NCBI GenBank assembly: GCA_003725585.1
Contig: RJMB01000003.1
Coordinates: forward strand, 124,001 to 188,000
Length of the DNA: 64,000 bases
Direction of reading: 5' to 3'
DNA from: Halostreptopolyspora alba
GTDB taxonomy: Bacteria > Actinomycetota > Actinomycetes > Streptosporangiales > Streptosporangiaceae
The notes below the pieces were generated by a model, which made no database searches, had not been told where the DNA came from, and saw nothing but the letters and a program-made list of their open reading frames with translations. Every line of letters starts with the position of its first letter. The stretch's first letter is position 1. The translations under genes were made by a program, and so were the position numbers. Of the stretch, positions 44,538 to 53,576 are shown piece after piece.

Positions 44538-44694
44538 CGCCCGGCCCGAACCCAACCGCGCCCGCCACATCCGATCCAGCGGCCGGGAACGCCAGCGAGC
44601 GACCCGGCCGCGGAAGGGGCGGAATAGCCCGGTTCGGCGCGGCGCTGAACAAACCGGTGCCAACCACGCCGCATCACGGAGTAGGTTCGCACAA

Positions 44695-44722
44695 GGATGC
44701 CATCCCGCGCCGGATGGCATCC
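44695..44722 (+). terminator. 11-bp hairpin upstream of the ABC exporter genes
   Basis: Perfect arms GGATGCCATCC (44695-44705) and GGATGGCATCC (44712-44722) with a 6-base loop, followed by CTTCGTTT. It lies 158 bases after the peptidoglycan-binding gene and 35 before the ABC start. Either a terminator of the former or an attenuator in the leader of the latter. Confidence 0.65.
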
Positions 44723-44756
44723 CTTCGTTTGGGTCGCGTTTGGTACTGGGGGACGC

Positions 44757-46790
44757 ATGTCACAGGGGAGCACGCGGGACGGGCGGGCGCCTGGCTCCCC
44801 GGTCTTCCGACGCGGGATGCGGGTGCTGTGGATCGCCATCCGCACCGAACCGTGGGTGTGCGCCCTCGCCGTGCTCGGCGCGTCCCTGCACGCGGCCGCC
44901 ACCGTCGGCTCATCGCGGGTCCTGGGCCACCTCACCGACACCGTCATCCTCCCCGCGTTCGCCGAGGGCCGCACCACCGCCGCGGCCATGGCCGCCGCGG
45001 CCGCGCTGCTCCTCGGAATAGGGCTGGCCAAGGCACTCGGGTTGGGCGCGCGTCGACTGTTCGCGGGCCTCATGCAGTTCCGGATGCAGGCCCGCTACCG
45101 CCGCAAGGTCGCCCGCCGGTACCTGCGCCTCCCACTGTCCTGGCACCACCGCCACCCCACCGGACAGCTGCTGTCCAACGCGAACGCCGACGTCGAGGCC
45201 ACCTGGCAGCCCCTCGCACCGTTGCCGATGACCCTCGGCAGCGTGCTCATGCTCGCGATCGCGGGTGTGGCGATGGTGCTCGCCGACCCCGTCCTCGCAC
45301 TCGTCGGGTTCGTGGTGTTCCCACTGCTGTTCGTGGCCAACGTGATCTTCCAGCGCAAGATCAGCCCGGTGGCCACCCGCGCCCAGGCGCTGCGCGCCGA
45401 GGTCAGCGAGGTCGCGCACGAGAGCTTCGACGGGGCCCTCGTCGTCAAGACGTTGGGACGCGAGGACACCGAGACGGCACGGTTCACCGAAGCCGCGCAC
45501 CGGCTGCGCGACACCCAAATCCGGGTCGGACGGATGCGCGGGATGTTCGACCCCGTCATGGAAGGGCTACCGAACCTCGGCGTGCTCGCCGTGCTTCTGG
45601 TGGGCGCGTGGCGACTGTCCAACGGCGCGATCGCCCCCGGCGACCTCGTACAGATCGCCTACCTGTTCACGCTCCTGGCGCAGCCCATCCGCTCGTTCGG
45701 CTGGCTACTCGGCGACCTGCCCCGCAGCGTCGTCGGGTGGAACCGGGTCCAGACGGTGCTGGAAGCCGACGGCGCCATGCGGTACGGCGACCGGCGGATC
45801 AACGGCGACACCCGAGCCGGGGTCCGGGTCACCGCCCGAGACGTGAGCTTCTCCTACGAGGACACCTACGACGGGGCCGGCGACGGCTCCAGCGGCCGCG
45901 ACCTCGCCAACGCCGCACCGGAGACCGCGCCCCGCACGACGGTCCTCACGGACGTCTGGCTCGACATCGCCCCGGGACGCACCGTCGCCGTCGTCGGCCC
46001 CACCGGCGCTGGCAAGTCCACGCTGGCGATGCTCCTCATGCGACTGGTCGACCCCGACTCCGGAACGGTCACGCACGACGGCGTGGACGCGCGCGAGCTG
46101 GAGCGCGGACAGCTCGCCGAGGCCGCCGCCCTCGTGCCCCAGTCGACATTCGTGTTCGAGGACACCGTCCGCGACAACATCACCCTCGGCAATGGCGCCA
46201 GCGACACCGACGTCTGGGCGGCCCTCCGGCTCGCCCACGCCGACTCCTTCGTGGCGGAACTGCCGGAGGGCCTGGACACCCGGCTCGGCGAGCGCGGCAC
46301 CTCACTGTCGGGCGGCCAGCGCCAGCGCCTCGCCCTGGCCCGAGCGGTGGTGCGCCGACCAAGGCTGCTGCTGCTGGACGACGCGACCTCCGCGGTCGAC
46401 CCGCAGATCGAGGCGCGGATCCTCGCCGGACTGCGCGACACCGAACTCGGCGCCACCGTGGTCGTGATCGCCTACCGGCGCGCCACGATCGAACTCGCCG
46501 ACGAGGTCGTCTACATGGAGCACGGGCGGGTGCGCGACCGCGGCACCCACGAGGAGCTCCTCCGACGTTCGCCCGGATACGAGAGGTTGGTCACGGCATA
46601 CGAGCGCGCCGCCGAGGAACGGGCGACCGAGGTGGCCGGCCCGCCGCGCCGCGCCGCCGCCGACGGCCACCACGCGACACACGAGGCGAGCACGACGGCG
46701 GGCACACGCGGCCGAACGGGGCGCTGGATGGGTGAGGCCCACCCCGGCAGGAACGACGGCGCCACTGTCGACACGGAGGAGAGCGTTTGA
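44757..46790 (+). CDS. ABC exporter half-transporter A, degenerate ATP site
   Basis: A 677-residue fused permease-ATPase. Six membrane helices (about 20-300) and a C-terminal NBD: Walker A GPTGAGKST, signature LSGGQRQRLALARAVV, Walker B LLLLDDATSAVDP. The residue after Walker B Asp is Asp rather than the catalytic Glu, and the switch His is Tyr (VVIAYRRAT). These changes mark a degenerate site. A 60-residue Arg/Gly/Thr tail follows. Stop and next start overlap (TGATG), so it forms a heterodimer with the next gene product. Cargo unknown; multidrug or lipid export are common roles. Confidence 0.93.
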   Translation: MSQGSTRDGRAPGSPVFRRGMRVLWIAIRTEPWVCALAVLGASLHAAATVGSSRVLGHLTDTVILPAFAEGRTTAAAMAAAAALLLGIGLAKALGLGARRLFAGLMQFRMQARYRRKVARRYLRLPLSWHHRHPTGQLLSNANADVEATWQPLAPLPMTLGSVLMLAIAGVAMVLADPVLALVGFVVFPLLFVANVIFQRKISPVATRAQALRAEVSEVAHESFDGALVVKTLGREDTETARFTEAAHRLRDTQIRVGRMRGMFDPVMEGLPNLGVLAVLLVGAWRLSNGAIAPGDLVQIAYLFTLLAQPIRSFGWLLGDLPRSVVGWNRVQTVLEADGAMRYGDRRINGDTRAGVRVTARDVSFSYEDTYDGAGDGSSGRDLANAAPETAPRTTVLTDVWLDIAPGRTVAVVGPTGAGKSTLAMLLMRLVDPDSGTVTHDGVDARELERGQLAEAAALVPQSTFVFEDTVRDNITLGNGASDTDVWAALRLAHADSFVAELPEGLDTRLGERGTSLSGGQRQRLALARAVVRRPRLLLLDDATSAVDPQIEARILAGLRDTELGATVVVIAYRRATIELADEVVYMEHGRVRDRGTHEELLRRSPGYERLVTAYERAAEERATEVAGPPRRAAADGHHATHEASTTAGTRGRTGRWMGEAHPGRNDGATVDTEESV

Positions 46791-48634
46791 TGAGCGCGCC
46801 AGCGGTCACCGAATCCGACGGGCACACCGACTCGGAGGGCCGGCGGGCCGAGAGGGGCGCGCGCGGGCTGTGGCGTTCCTCCGACTCCGCCATCGGCACG
46901 ATCCGCCGAGGGCTGCGGCTTTCTCCCGAGTTCACCCACGGGCTCGGGCTGACCCTCGTGTTCGCGACAGCCGCCACCGCCGGAAAGGTGGTCGTGCCGA
47001 TCGCGGTACAGCAGATCATCGACAACGGCATCGGCGGCGGTACCGACCAGCCCGACCTGGACTTCGTGGCGACCATCGCCACGCTGTGCGCCGTGCTCCT
47101 GGTGATCACGGCGGTGTGCTCGTACCTGATGAACTACCGGCTGTTCCGCGCCACCGAGTCCGGGCTGGCCACACTGCGCCGCAAGGCGTTCCGCCACGTG
47201 CACGACCTGTCGGTGCTCACCCAGAACAGTGAGCGCAAGGGCGCGCTGGTGTCACGGGTGACCGCCGACGTCGACCAGATCAGCGTGTTCATGCAATGGG
47301 GCGGCCTGATGATGCTGGTCAGCAGCGGCCAGCTGGTCGTCGCCACGGTGCTCATGGCCGTGTACTCCTGGCAGCTCACCCTGATCGTGTGGCTCTGCTT
47401 CCTGCCGATGCTGGTCGGCGTCCGCTGGCTGCAGCGGCTGCTGTCACGCGCCTACCTGAGGGTGCGCGAACGCACGGGGGACATGCTGGGCACCTTTGGC
47501 GAGACCGTCATGGGCGCGGCGACCATCCGGGCGCACGCCACCGAGGAGCGAACCGCGCGCCGCATCGACGAGACGGTGCTGGCCACCCGGAAAGCGCAGG
47601 TGAGAGCGCAACGGCTGTCCATGGCCGTCTCACCGGTCGCCGAGATGGTCGCCGCGGTCGCCAACGCCGCCGTGGTCGTGGTGGGCGTGCTGCTCGGCGT
47701 CGCGGGCGACATCACCCCCGGCGAGCTCGTCGCGTTCCTGTTCCTGGTCACCCTGTTCATCGCGCCGATGATGATGGCGACCGAGATCTTCAACGAGGCG
47801 CAGAACGCCATCGCCGGGTGGCGGCGCGTACTCGGCGTCCTCGACACCGTTCCCGACATCGCCGACCCCGGCGAGGCCGGGCACCAGCTGCCCCGCGGCC
47901 CGGTGCGGGTCCGGTTCGAACACGTCAGCTACGCCTACCCCGATGGCCCCGTGGTCCTCGACGGCGCCGACGAGGAGATCGAACCCGGAACCCGGCTGGC
48001 CGTGGTCGGTGAGACCGGGTCGGGCAAGACCACGTTCGTCAAGCTCCTCACCCGACTGATGGACCCCGACGAGGGGCGAGTGCTGCTCGACGACGTCGAC
48101 CTCCGTGACATCGCGTTCTCCTCACTGCGACGCCGCGTCGTCATGGTCCCCCAGGAGGGGTTCCTGTTCGACGGGTCCCTGGCGGCCAACATCCGCTTCG
48201 CGCGCCCCGAGGCCGACGACGCCGACCTGGAGGCCGCCATGGCGCAACTGGGCCTCGACGACTGGCTCAGCGGGCTGGCGCACGGCCTCCACACCCCCGT
48301 CGGGCAGCGCGGCGAGTCCCTGTCGGCGGGAGAGCGCCAGCTCGTCGCCCTGGTGCGCGCCTACGTCGCGGACCCCGACCTGCTGGTCCTGGACGAGGCC
48401 ACCTCGGCGGTGGACCCGCACACCGAGGTCCGCATCCAACGGGCGCTCGACCGGCTGACCCACGACCGGACCTCGGTCACCATCGCCCACCGGCTCTCCA
48501 CGGCCGAGGCGGCCGACGAGGTGTTCGTGTTCGACTCCGGCAGGGTGGTCCAGCGCGGCCCCCACACCGACCTGGTGGCCCAGCCGGGGGTGTACGCCGA
48601 CCTGTACGCGTCCTGGGTGCGCAGCTCCGCGTGA
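46790..48634 (+). CDS. ABC exporter half-transporter B, catalytic ATP site
   Basis: A 614-residue fused permease-ATPase. Six membrane helices (about 50-330) and NBD with Walker A GETGSGKTT, Walker B LLVLDEATSAVDP (catalytic Glu present) and switch His in VTIAHRLST. The signature is LSAGERQ rather than LSGGQ. Together with partner A this gives one competent and one degenerate ATP site, as known for TM287/288-like exporters. Starts one base inside the partner's stop. Confidence 0.93.
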   Translation: MSAPAVTESDGHTDSEGRRAERGARGLWRSSDSAIGTIRRGLRLSPEFTHGLGLTLVFATAATAGKVVVPIAVQQIIDNGIGGGTDQPDLDFVATIATLCAVLLVITAVCSYLMNYRLFRATESGLATLRRKAFRHVHDLSVLTQNSERKGALVSRVTADVDQISVFMQWGGLMMLVSSGQLVVATVLMAVYSWQLTLIVWLCFLPMLVGVRWLQRLLSRAYLRVRERTGDMLGTFGETVMGAATIRAHATEERTARRIDETVLATRKAQVRAQRLSMAVSPVAEMVAAVANAAVVVVGVLLGVAGDITPGELVAFLFLVTLFIAPMMMATEIFNEAQNAIAGWRRVLGVLDTVPDIADPGEAGHQLPRGPVRVRFEHVSYAYPDGPVVLDGADEEIEPGTRLAVVGETGSGKTTFVKLLTRLMDPDEGRVLLDDVDLRDIAFSSLRRRVVMVPQEGFLFDGSLAANIRFARPEADDADLEAAMAQLGLDDWLSGLAHGLHTPVGQRGESLSAGERQLVALVRAYVADPDLLVLDEATSAVDPHTEVRIQRALDRLTHDRTSVTIAHRLSTAEAADEVFVFDSGRVVQRGPHTDLVAQPGVYADLYASWVRSSA

Positions 48635-48676
48635 CCCGCGGCCGCGAGGCCGGCCGGGGGAGCGCCGCTCGCGGCC

Positions 48677-49660
48677 TCACCTCCGGCGCCACCACCAGTG
48701 GGCGGCCAGCAGCTCGCCGACGACGGGCTCGGTGAGCAGGCGGACGTCGGCGTCGGTGTCCCCCGGGTAGCGCACCGTGTACTCCGCCCCCTCGACACCG
48801 CCGCCCACACACACGAACGCCCCCCGCAGCTGCGTGAGCTGCTCGGCCAGCCGCGCGTCGTAGTGCGACCCCGGGTACAGCACCGCGCGGTAGTCGGAGA
48901 TGGCGGCGAGATAGCGGTCGGTGTGGGACCACTCGCCCGTCTCGGCGGCGTGCGCGGGCAACACCGGCCCCCGGCGGCACACCAGAGCGGCCTGCTGAGC
49001 CGAGCACAACCGCTCCAACGGGGCGACGAAGTGCACACCATCGGGAGACTCCAACGCCTCGGCCACGGGGGGCAGCCACTGCGGCGCCCGCTCCAGCAGC
49101 CCCGACGTGGCGTTGGCGGCCCTGCGCAGACTCAGCGAGACGTCGCTGCTCGCCCCGGCCGGCGGCGCGCCCAGCTGGTGGCCCAGCAGCAGGAGCAACG
49201 CCAGGGCGTGCAGGTGTCCCCCGCAGGTGAGCCCGCTCCTGTCCTCACCCGCCATCACCGGGACGAGGATGTCCGCGTAACGCGCGACCGGGGAGTCGGG
49301 ATCGTCGGTGAGCACGATGATCGCCGAGCGCTCGACATAGCGGTCCAGCGACGTGCACAGCTCACGCAGCCCACCCCCCACGGCGACCGCGACAACCAAC
49401 GTGTCCGGTCCCGGCGGCAGCGTGTGCGCGGCGGAGGCGTACTCGGCCGTGGCGCCGAGACCGGACCGCCGCATCCGCGACGCGGCCACCTCGCAGGCGT
49501 AGCGCGACGCTCCCAACCCCAGCAGCAGGATTCCCGCTGGCTCGTCGTCCACGAGCGAGGGCAACGCGGTGAACGGGTCACGGCGGGCGAGCTGGTTGGC
49601 GAGCGCGTTCATCGAGTCGGGCTTGCCCTTGAGGTCGGCGGTGAGAAGCTCGGCGCTCAC
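48677..49660 (-). CDS. SIS domain protein
   Basis: A 327-residue protein with two sugar isomerase (SIS) folds. First half: GILLLGLGASRYACEVAASRMRR and VVAVAVGGGLREL with AIIVLTDDPDSPVARYADILVPV, typical of SIS. The second half (VHFVAPLERLCSAQQAALV, TGEWSHTDRYLAA) resembles GlmS/AgaS-type isomerases. Likely acts on a phosphosugar or senses one. GTG start with AGGAG five bases upstream. Convergent with the ABC genes and divergent from hisI. Confidence 0.85.
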   Translation of the reverse strand: MSAELLTADLKGKPDSMNALANQLARRDPFTALPSLVDDEPAGILLLGLGASRYACEVAASRMRRSGLGATAEYASAAHTLPPGPDTLVVAVAVGGGLRELCTSLDRYVERSAIIVLTDDPDSPVARYADILVPVMAGEDRSGLTCGGHLHALALLLLLGHQLGAPPAGASSDVSLSLRRAANATSGLLERAPQWLPPVAEALESPDGVHFVAPLERLCSAQQAALVCRRGPVLPAHAAETGEWSHTDRYLAAISDYRAVLYPGSHYDARLAEQLTQLRGAFVCVGGGVEGAEYTVRYPGDTDADVRLLTEPVVGELLAAHWWWRRR

Positions 49661-49935
49661 GTGTCTCCTGCGGTCGTTCGGGCCGGTGGTGGCACGCCGG
49701 GACTGTGGTGGCCTCGGGGGAGCCGAGCCCCCCGGCGTTGGCCACGAACATACAGAAGTGCCCCGACGCGGGCACACGGGCAGGGAGGCTCCCCGGCCAG
49801 GACCGCCCGGCCGGGCCACGGCGGACGTACACGCGGTGGGGCGGTCGGGTGGGAAACTCCTCACAACCATCGAGGGGGCGGGAACCAACGGGGACCCCGC
49901 ACGGGCCACCGCGCGATGCGCCATAGCCTTGGGGT

Positions 49936-50331
49936 ATGAGCGCAACCCCTGCCGGGAACAGCGACGGGCCGGTGGGCTCCGCGCTGGACCCCACCATCGC
50001 CGCACGGCTCACCCGTACCTCTGACGGCCTGCTGCCGGCCATCGTCCAGCAGTACGACACCGGTGAGGTGCTGATGCTGGCCTGGATGGACGACGAGGCC
50101 CTGCACCGCACGCTCACCACCCGTGAGGCCACGTACTGGTCGCGCAGCCGCGGCGAGTACTGGGTCAAGGGAGCCACCTCGGGCAACGTGCAGCGCGTGC
50201 GCTCGGTCTCCCTCGACTGTGACGGCGACACCCTGCTGGTCGGGGTGGACCAGACCGGCAACGCCTGCCACACGGGTGACCGGACCTGCTTCGACGCCGG
50301 CCGCCTGCCGCTGGACGGGGAGAGCGCGTGA
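49936..50331 (+). CDS. hisI: Phosphoribosyl-AMP cyclohydrolase
   Basis: Third step of histidine synthesis, opening the adenine ring of PR-AMP; needs Zn and Mg. 131 residues, single-function type. Motifs: [34 protein letters not shown], and the metal cysteines in [13 protein letters not shown] and [11 protein letters not shown]. Lies 9 kb from hisF. Its stop overlaps the start of the next gene by GTGA. Confidence 0.97.
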   Translation: MSATPAGNSDGPVGSALDPTIAARLTRTSDGLLPAIVQQYDTGEVLMLAWMDDEALHRTLTTREATYWSRSRGEYWVKGATSGNVQRVRSVSLDCDGDTLLVGVDQTGNACHTGDRTCFDAGRLPLDGESA

Positions 50332-50987
50332 GCCGCACCGACCGTCCCCGCCGCGAGTTCGCGGCCGCGCTCCTGGGCACCCTCGCGGGGGCGGCGGCGC
50401 TGCTCGCGGCCACCGGCCAGACCTGGGCGGTGGCACGGGTCGGTGCCGCGGGACCGACCGCGGCCGCCGAGGTGAACCTGGCGGGTGACGACACCGCCCC
50501 GGTGGCCGCGGCGATCGGGTGGGTCGCGCTGGCCGCCCTGGCCGCGCTGCTGGCCACCAAGGGGTGGGCACGCCGAGGGCTCGGAGTACTGCTGACCGCG
50601 TTCGCGGGGGTGGCGCTCCTTGACGTATGGACCGGGACCCGCCCCGCCGCGCTGGTGCGCGCGGTCGCGGCGCGGGCCACGACCGAAGGGGACGTGAGCG
50701 GGCCGGCGCTGGAGCCCGGATGGCCGCTGCTGGCCGCGTTCGGGGCGGTGCTGCTCCTGGGAGCGGGGGCGACCACCGCGATCCGGGGGGCTGCCTGGCC
50801 TGGAATGGGCAGCAGGTACGATCGCCACAGCGCGCCCGCGACGGTCCGTGCCGGCGATCCCGCCGAGCTGTGGAAGTCGCTCGACTCCGGCGCGGACCCC
50901 ACCGTGGCCCCCGCACCGGGCGAGGACCCGGACGGGGCCGCGCCGGCGACCGCCAGCCACGACAACGCCGATGCGAAGGAGCCCTGA
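50328..50987 (+). CDS. TIGR02234-type Trp-associated membrane protein
   Basis: A 219-residue membrane protein with four hydrophobic segments (about 12-32, 60-78, 85-105, 135-155). The pattern AATGQTWAV near the first helix and the location upstream of trpC fit the Trp biosynthesis-associated membrane protein family of actinobacteria. Role unknown. GTG overlaps hisI by four bases. In Streptomyces trpE lies between these two genes; here it is missing. Confidence 0.85.
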   Translation: MSRTDRPRREFAAALLGTLAGAAALLAATGQTWAVARVGAAGPTAAAEVNLAGDDTAPVAAAIGWVALAALAALLATKGWARRGLGVLLTAFAGVALLDVWTGTRPAALVRAVAARATTEGDVSGPALEPGWPLLAAFGAVLLLGAGATTAIRGAAWPGMGSRYDRHSAPATVRAGDPAELWKSLDSGADPTVAPAPGEDPDGAAPATASHDNADAKEP

Positions 50988-51325
50988 TGTCCGACGAGCA
51001 CCACGAGGATCACGGAAACACACTTTCCGCCTGGTTCCTGACCGTCTCCTGGATCGTGGTCTGGAGCGTGGCCGGGGTGTACATCATGTTCGGTGGGGAC
51101 CTGATCCGGTGGACCATCGTCGGCGTGGTGCTCAGCCTCGCCTGCGCCGGCATCGCCGGGGCACTGAAACTGGCCGGATTCGGCCGCAGGGAACCCCGGC
51201 CCGCTCCCCTGACAGCCGAGGAGTGGGCCGCGCGGCAGCGCGCCGGCGCGGCTGACGAGGACGACGCGAAACGCGGCGGCGACGGCGATGCCGACAAGGA
51301 GCCCGCGGCCGCCTCAGCCTCCTGA
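50987..51325 (+). CDS. HGxxPAAW-type small membrane protein
   Basis: A 112-residue protein with two membrane helices (about 14-33 and 39-60). The motif HGNTLSAW just before the first helix is the variant of HGxxPAAW that names this actinobacterial family, which sits in trp gene clusters. Acidic tail. Overlaps the preceding gene by TGATG. Function unknown. Confidence 0.82.
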   Translation: MSDEHHEDHGNTLSAWFLTVSWIVVWSVAGVYIMFGGDLIRWTIVGVVLSLACAGIAGALKLAGFGRREPRPAPLTAEEWAARQRAGAADEDDAKRGGDGDADKEPAAASAS

Positions 51326-51535
51326 GGGAGCCCCGCGACGCGGCCCGAACCCGGGTGGCCGGATCCGGACCGGGCGGGCTCCGCGGCGGCTCGATTCGGA
51401 CTTTCGCCAATAACCTGGCATCATGCACTCTGCCTCCGACGTGGGTGAAACCGCGTACCGGCCGTGTCCCGCCGGCGTCCACGCCCCCCGCGTCCCGGTT
51501 GACGAATCCACCTCTCTCGGAAAGACGGACCAACC

Positions 51536-51898
51536 ATGAGCTATGGCCCACCTCCACCCCCTCCCGGCGGGTATGGCCCACCTCCGCCCCCGCAGGGCGG
51601 TGCCGGCCCTCAGGCGGGACCCGCCCCGGACAACTGGCTCGTCCCGGCGATCCTCGCCACCATCTTCTGCTGCTGGCCGCTCGGCATCCCCGCCATCCTC
51701 GCCGCGGCGAAGGTCAACGAGTACTGGAACCTCGGTGACCACGCGGGAGCGCACGAGCAGTCCTCCAAGGCGAAGAAGTTCACGATCATCGCGGCGATCT
51801 CAGCGGTCGTGGTGTGGATCCTCATCGGTCTCCTGTACTTCCTGATGTTCGCCGCGATGTTCAGCGCGGCGGGATCGGCGTCCTACAACACCTACTAG
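51536..51898 (+). CDS. CD225/dispanin family membrane protein
   Basis: A 120-residue protein: Pro/Gly-rich tail (1-32), then the CD225 domain with [43 protein letters not shown] (intramembrane segment and amphipathic loop) and a C-terminal helix. Related to eukaryotic IFITM-type proteins by fold; bacterial role unclear, sometimes tied to secretion or membrane shape. Lies in the trp-associated membrane gene run; the next gene follows after nine bases. Confidence 0.92.
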   Translation: MSYGPPPPPPGGYGPPPPPQGGAGPQAGPAPDNWLVPAILATIFCCWPLGIPAILAAAKVNEYWNLGDHAGAHEQSSKAKKFTIIAAISAVVVWILIGLLYFLMFAAMFSAAGSASYNTY

Positions 51899-51907
51899 GA
51901 GCGGTGT

Positions 51908-52348
51908 ATGAGGACCGGAGCGGTGGCGTCCGTCCGGCAGCGCCTGCATCCGGCCACGGCACCGCTGCTGTTGGGCGCGGCGGGGCTGGCCGGAGCCACA
52001 CTGCTGCACTTCGTGGATCCCAACGAGCAGGGGAACTACCCCGTGTGCCCGTGGCTGCTCGTCACGGGCACCTGGTGTCCCGGGTGCGGCACCATGCGGG
52101 CCGTTCACGCGCTCACCCACCTGGACATCGTGGGGGCGGCGCAGATGAACGTGCTCTTCCTGGCGTTCCTGCCGTACCTGGGATACACCTACGGAAAGTG
52201 GCTGTACCGCTCCTTCCGGCCGGCGCCACCGCGGGCCGCGCCGGCACGGATGCCCAGCCCGGTCTGGCTGTACCTGCTGGTCGCCGCCATCCTCGCCTAC
52301 TGGCTGGTGCGCAACCTGCCGTTCGGAGCGTTCCTCGCCCCGGGATGA
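51908..52348 (+). CDS. DUF2752 membrane protein
   Basis: A 146-residue protein with three membrane helices. The family motif [17 protein letters not shown] (two cysteines near the membrane) is intact, preceded by YPVCPWLL. Often found beside CD225 proteins, as here. Function unknown. Followed by a non-coding stretch that contains a 12-bp hairpin, then trpC. Confidence 0.93.
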   Translation: MRTGAVASVRQRLHPATAPLLLGAAGLAGATLLHFVDPNEQGNYPVCPWLLVTGTWCPGCGTMRAVHALTHLDIVGAAQMNVLFLAFLPYLGYTYGKWLYRSFRPAPPRAAPARMPSPVWLYLLVAAILAYWLVRNLPFGAFLAPG

Positions 52349-52422
52349 CCGGGCGTGACAACACGGCGCCCCGCCGAGCCCAGGGCGGTGACCCTCCGAA
52401 CGCGGCGGGTGGATACGATCGA

Positions 52423-52469
52423 GGACACAGGAGCACGGGTCGGTTGTATCCGGTCCAGCTCCTGTGTCC
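52423..52469 (+). terminator. 12-bp-arm hairpin upstream of trpC
   Basis: Perfect arms GGACACAGGAGC (52423-52434) and GCTCCTGTGTCC (52458-52469) with a 23-base loop. It sits 74 bases after the DUF2752 stop and 106 before trpC. It could end the membrane gene run or act as a leader structure for trpC. No obvious Trp-rich leader peptide precedes it. Confidence 0.6.
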
Positions 52470-52575
52470 TTCGTGCTTCCGCGCTTGTCGGGGAGGGTCG
52501 GCCCACGACCGTTCCACACGGACGTACGGACATTCGGCCAGCGATGGCATCGGCTACTGGAGGGGGCAGTCCCAC

Positions 52576-53385
52576 GTGAGCGTGCTCGACGAGATCCTCG
52601 ACGGAGTACGCGCCGATCTCGCCGATCGGCAGGCAGCCACGCCTCTGGAGCGGCTCAAGGAGAAGGCCGAGTCCGCGGTGCCGCGACCCAAGGACGTCGC
52701 GGCCGCACTGCGCCGGCCCGGGGTGCAGGTCATCGCCGAGGTCAAGCGCTCCAGCCCGTCCAAGGGCGCCCTGGCGAGCATCGACGACCCGGACGCGCTC
52801 GCGCGCGACTACACCGCCGGCGGTGCCTGCCTGATCAGCGTCCTCACCGAACGGCGATGGTTCAACGGGAGCCTCGCGGACCTCGAATCCGTGCGCGCCG
52901 CTGTCGACACCCCACTGCTGCGCAAGGACTTCGTGGTCAGCGCGTACCAGCTGTGGGAGGCCCTGGTGCACGGCGCCGACGCGGTACTGCTGATCGTCGC
53001 GGCGCTGGAGCAGGACGCCCTGGTCTCGCTGGTGGAACGGGCCGTCTCACTCGGGCTCACCCCGCTGGTCGAGGTGCACACCGCAGACGAGGTCCAGCGC
53101 GCCCTCGACGCCGGGGCCACCGTCATCGGGGTCAACGCGCGCGACCTCAAGACACTCCAGGTCGACCGGGAGACGTTCGCCAAGCTGGCCCCGCTGGTCC
53201 CCGGCGACCGGATCAAGATCGCCGAATCCGGGGTGCGCGGCCCACACGACCTGCTGGCCTACGCGGGCTACGGCGCCGACGCCGTTCTCGTGGGCGAGAG
53301 CCTGGTGCGCGGCGGAAAACCACGCGAGGCGGTGGCCGACCTCGTCACCGCCGGTGCCCATCCGGCGCTTCGGGATCGGCACTGA
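52576..53385 (+). CDS. trpC: Indole-3-glycerol phosphate synthase
   Basis: Closes the indole ring in tryptophan synthesis. 269 residues, TIM barrel. Motifs: [17 protein letters not shown] (catalytic Lys and Glu), [17 protein letters not shown] and [15 protein letters not shown] 52576 is chosen because it matches the family N-terminus ([14 protein letters not shown]); the frame stays open to 52347, but that would add 76 residues unlike the family. Alone, without fused trpF, as expected when PriA is present. Confidence 0.96.
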   Translation: MSVLDEILDGVRADLADRQAATPLERLKEKAESAVPRPKDVAAALRRPGVQVIAEVKRSSPSKGALASIDDPDALARDYTAGGACLISVLTERRWFNGSLADLESVRAAVDTPLLRKDFVVSAYQLWEALVHGADAVLLIVAALEQDALVSLVERAVSLGLTPLVEVHTADEVQRALDAGATVIGVNARDLKTLQVDRETFAKLAPLVPGDRIKIAESGVRGPHDLLAYAGYGADAVLVGESLVRGGKPREAVADLVTAGAHPALRDRH

Positions 53386-53389
53386 GGCC

Positions 53390-53440
53390 ATGAGCCGGTA
53401 CGAGTGGATGGTCGGTCCGGCCGCGCGACGATGGCGCTAG
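53390..53440 (+). CDS. 16-residue ORF with two Trp codons between trpC and trpB
   Basis: ATG four bases after the trpC stop, reading [16 protein letters not shown], then TAG. Trp is at positions 6 and 15. The stop's last base starts a 12-bp hairpin. In Streptomyces a small gene (trpM) sits at this site, but this peptide is much shorter and does not look like TrpM. It resembles an attenuation leader peptide for trpBA. The ribosome binding site (GAGG two bases before ATG) is weak; translation could be coupled to trpC. Confidence 0.5.
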   Translation: MSRYEWMVGPAARRWR

Positions 53441-53465
53441 GGGGCCGCGCCGTGGCGCGGCCCCC
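53440..53465 (+). terminator. 12-bp GC hairpin between trpC and trpB
   Basis: Perfect arms GGGGGCCGCGCC (53440-53451) and GGCGCGGCCCCC (53454-53465), loop of two bases. The 8-base part GGCCGCGC of the left arm is repeated upstream at 53419-53426 within the short ORF, so the right arm has a second possible partner. Could be a terminator or part of an attenuator. Confidence 0.7.
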
Positions 53466-53576
53466 GTCCCGCCCGGCCCCAGAGCCGCACGCGCGCCACC
53501 GGCGGCGCCGTGCCGGCCGTCTCGACCGACACACCAGTACCATCGCGCCACTCACGTGGCGGCCTGGAGAGACCCA

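Noticed and set aside
52347..52575. In-frame extension of trpC to an ATG at 52347
   Set aside because: It would add 76 residues unlike any TrpC, and it runs through the 12-bp hairpin. GTG 52576 matches the family start.
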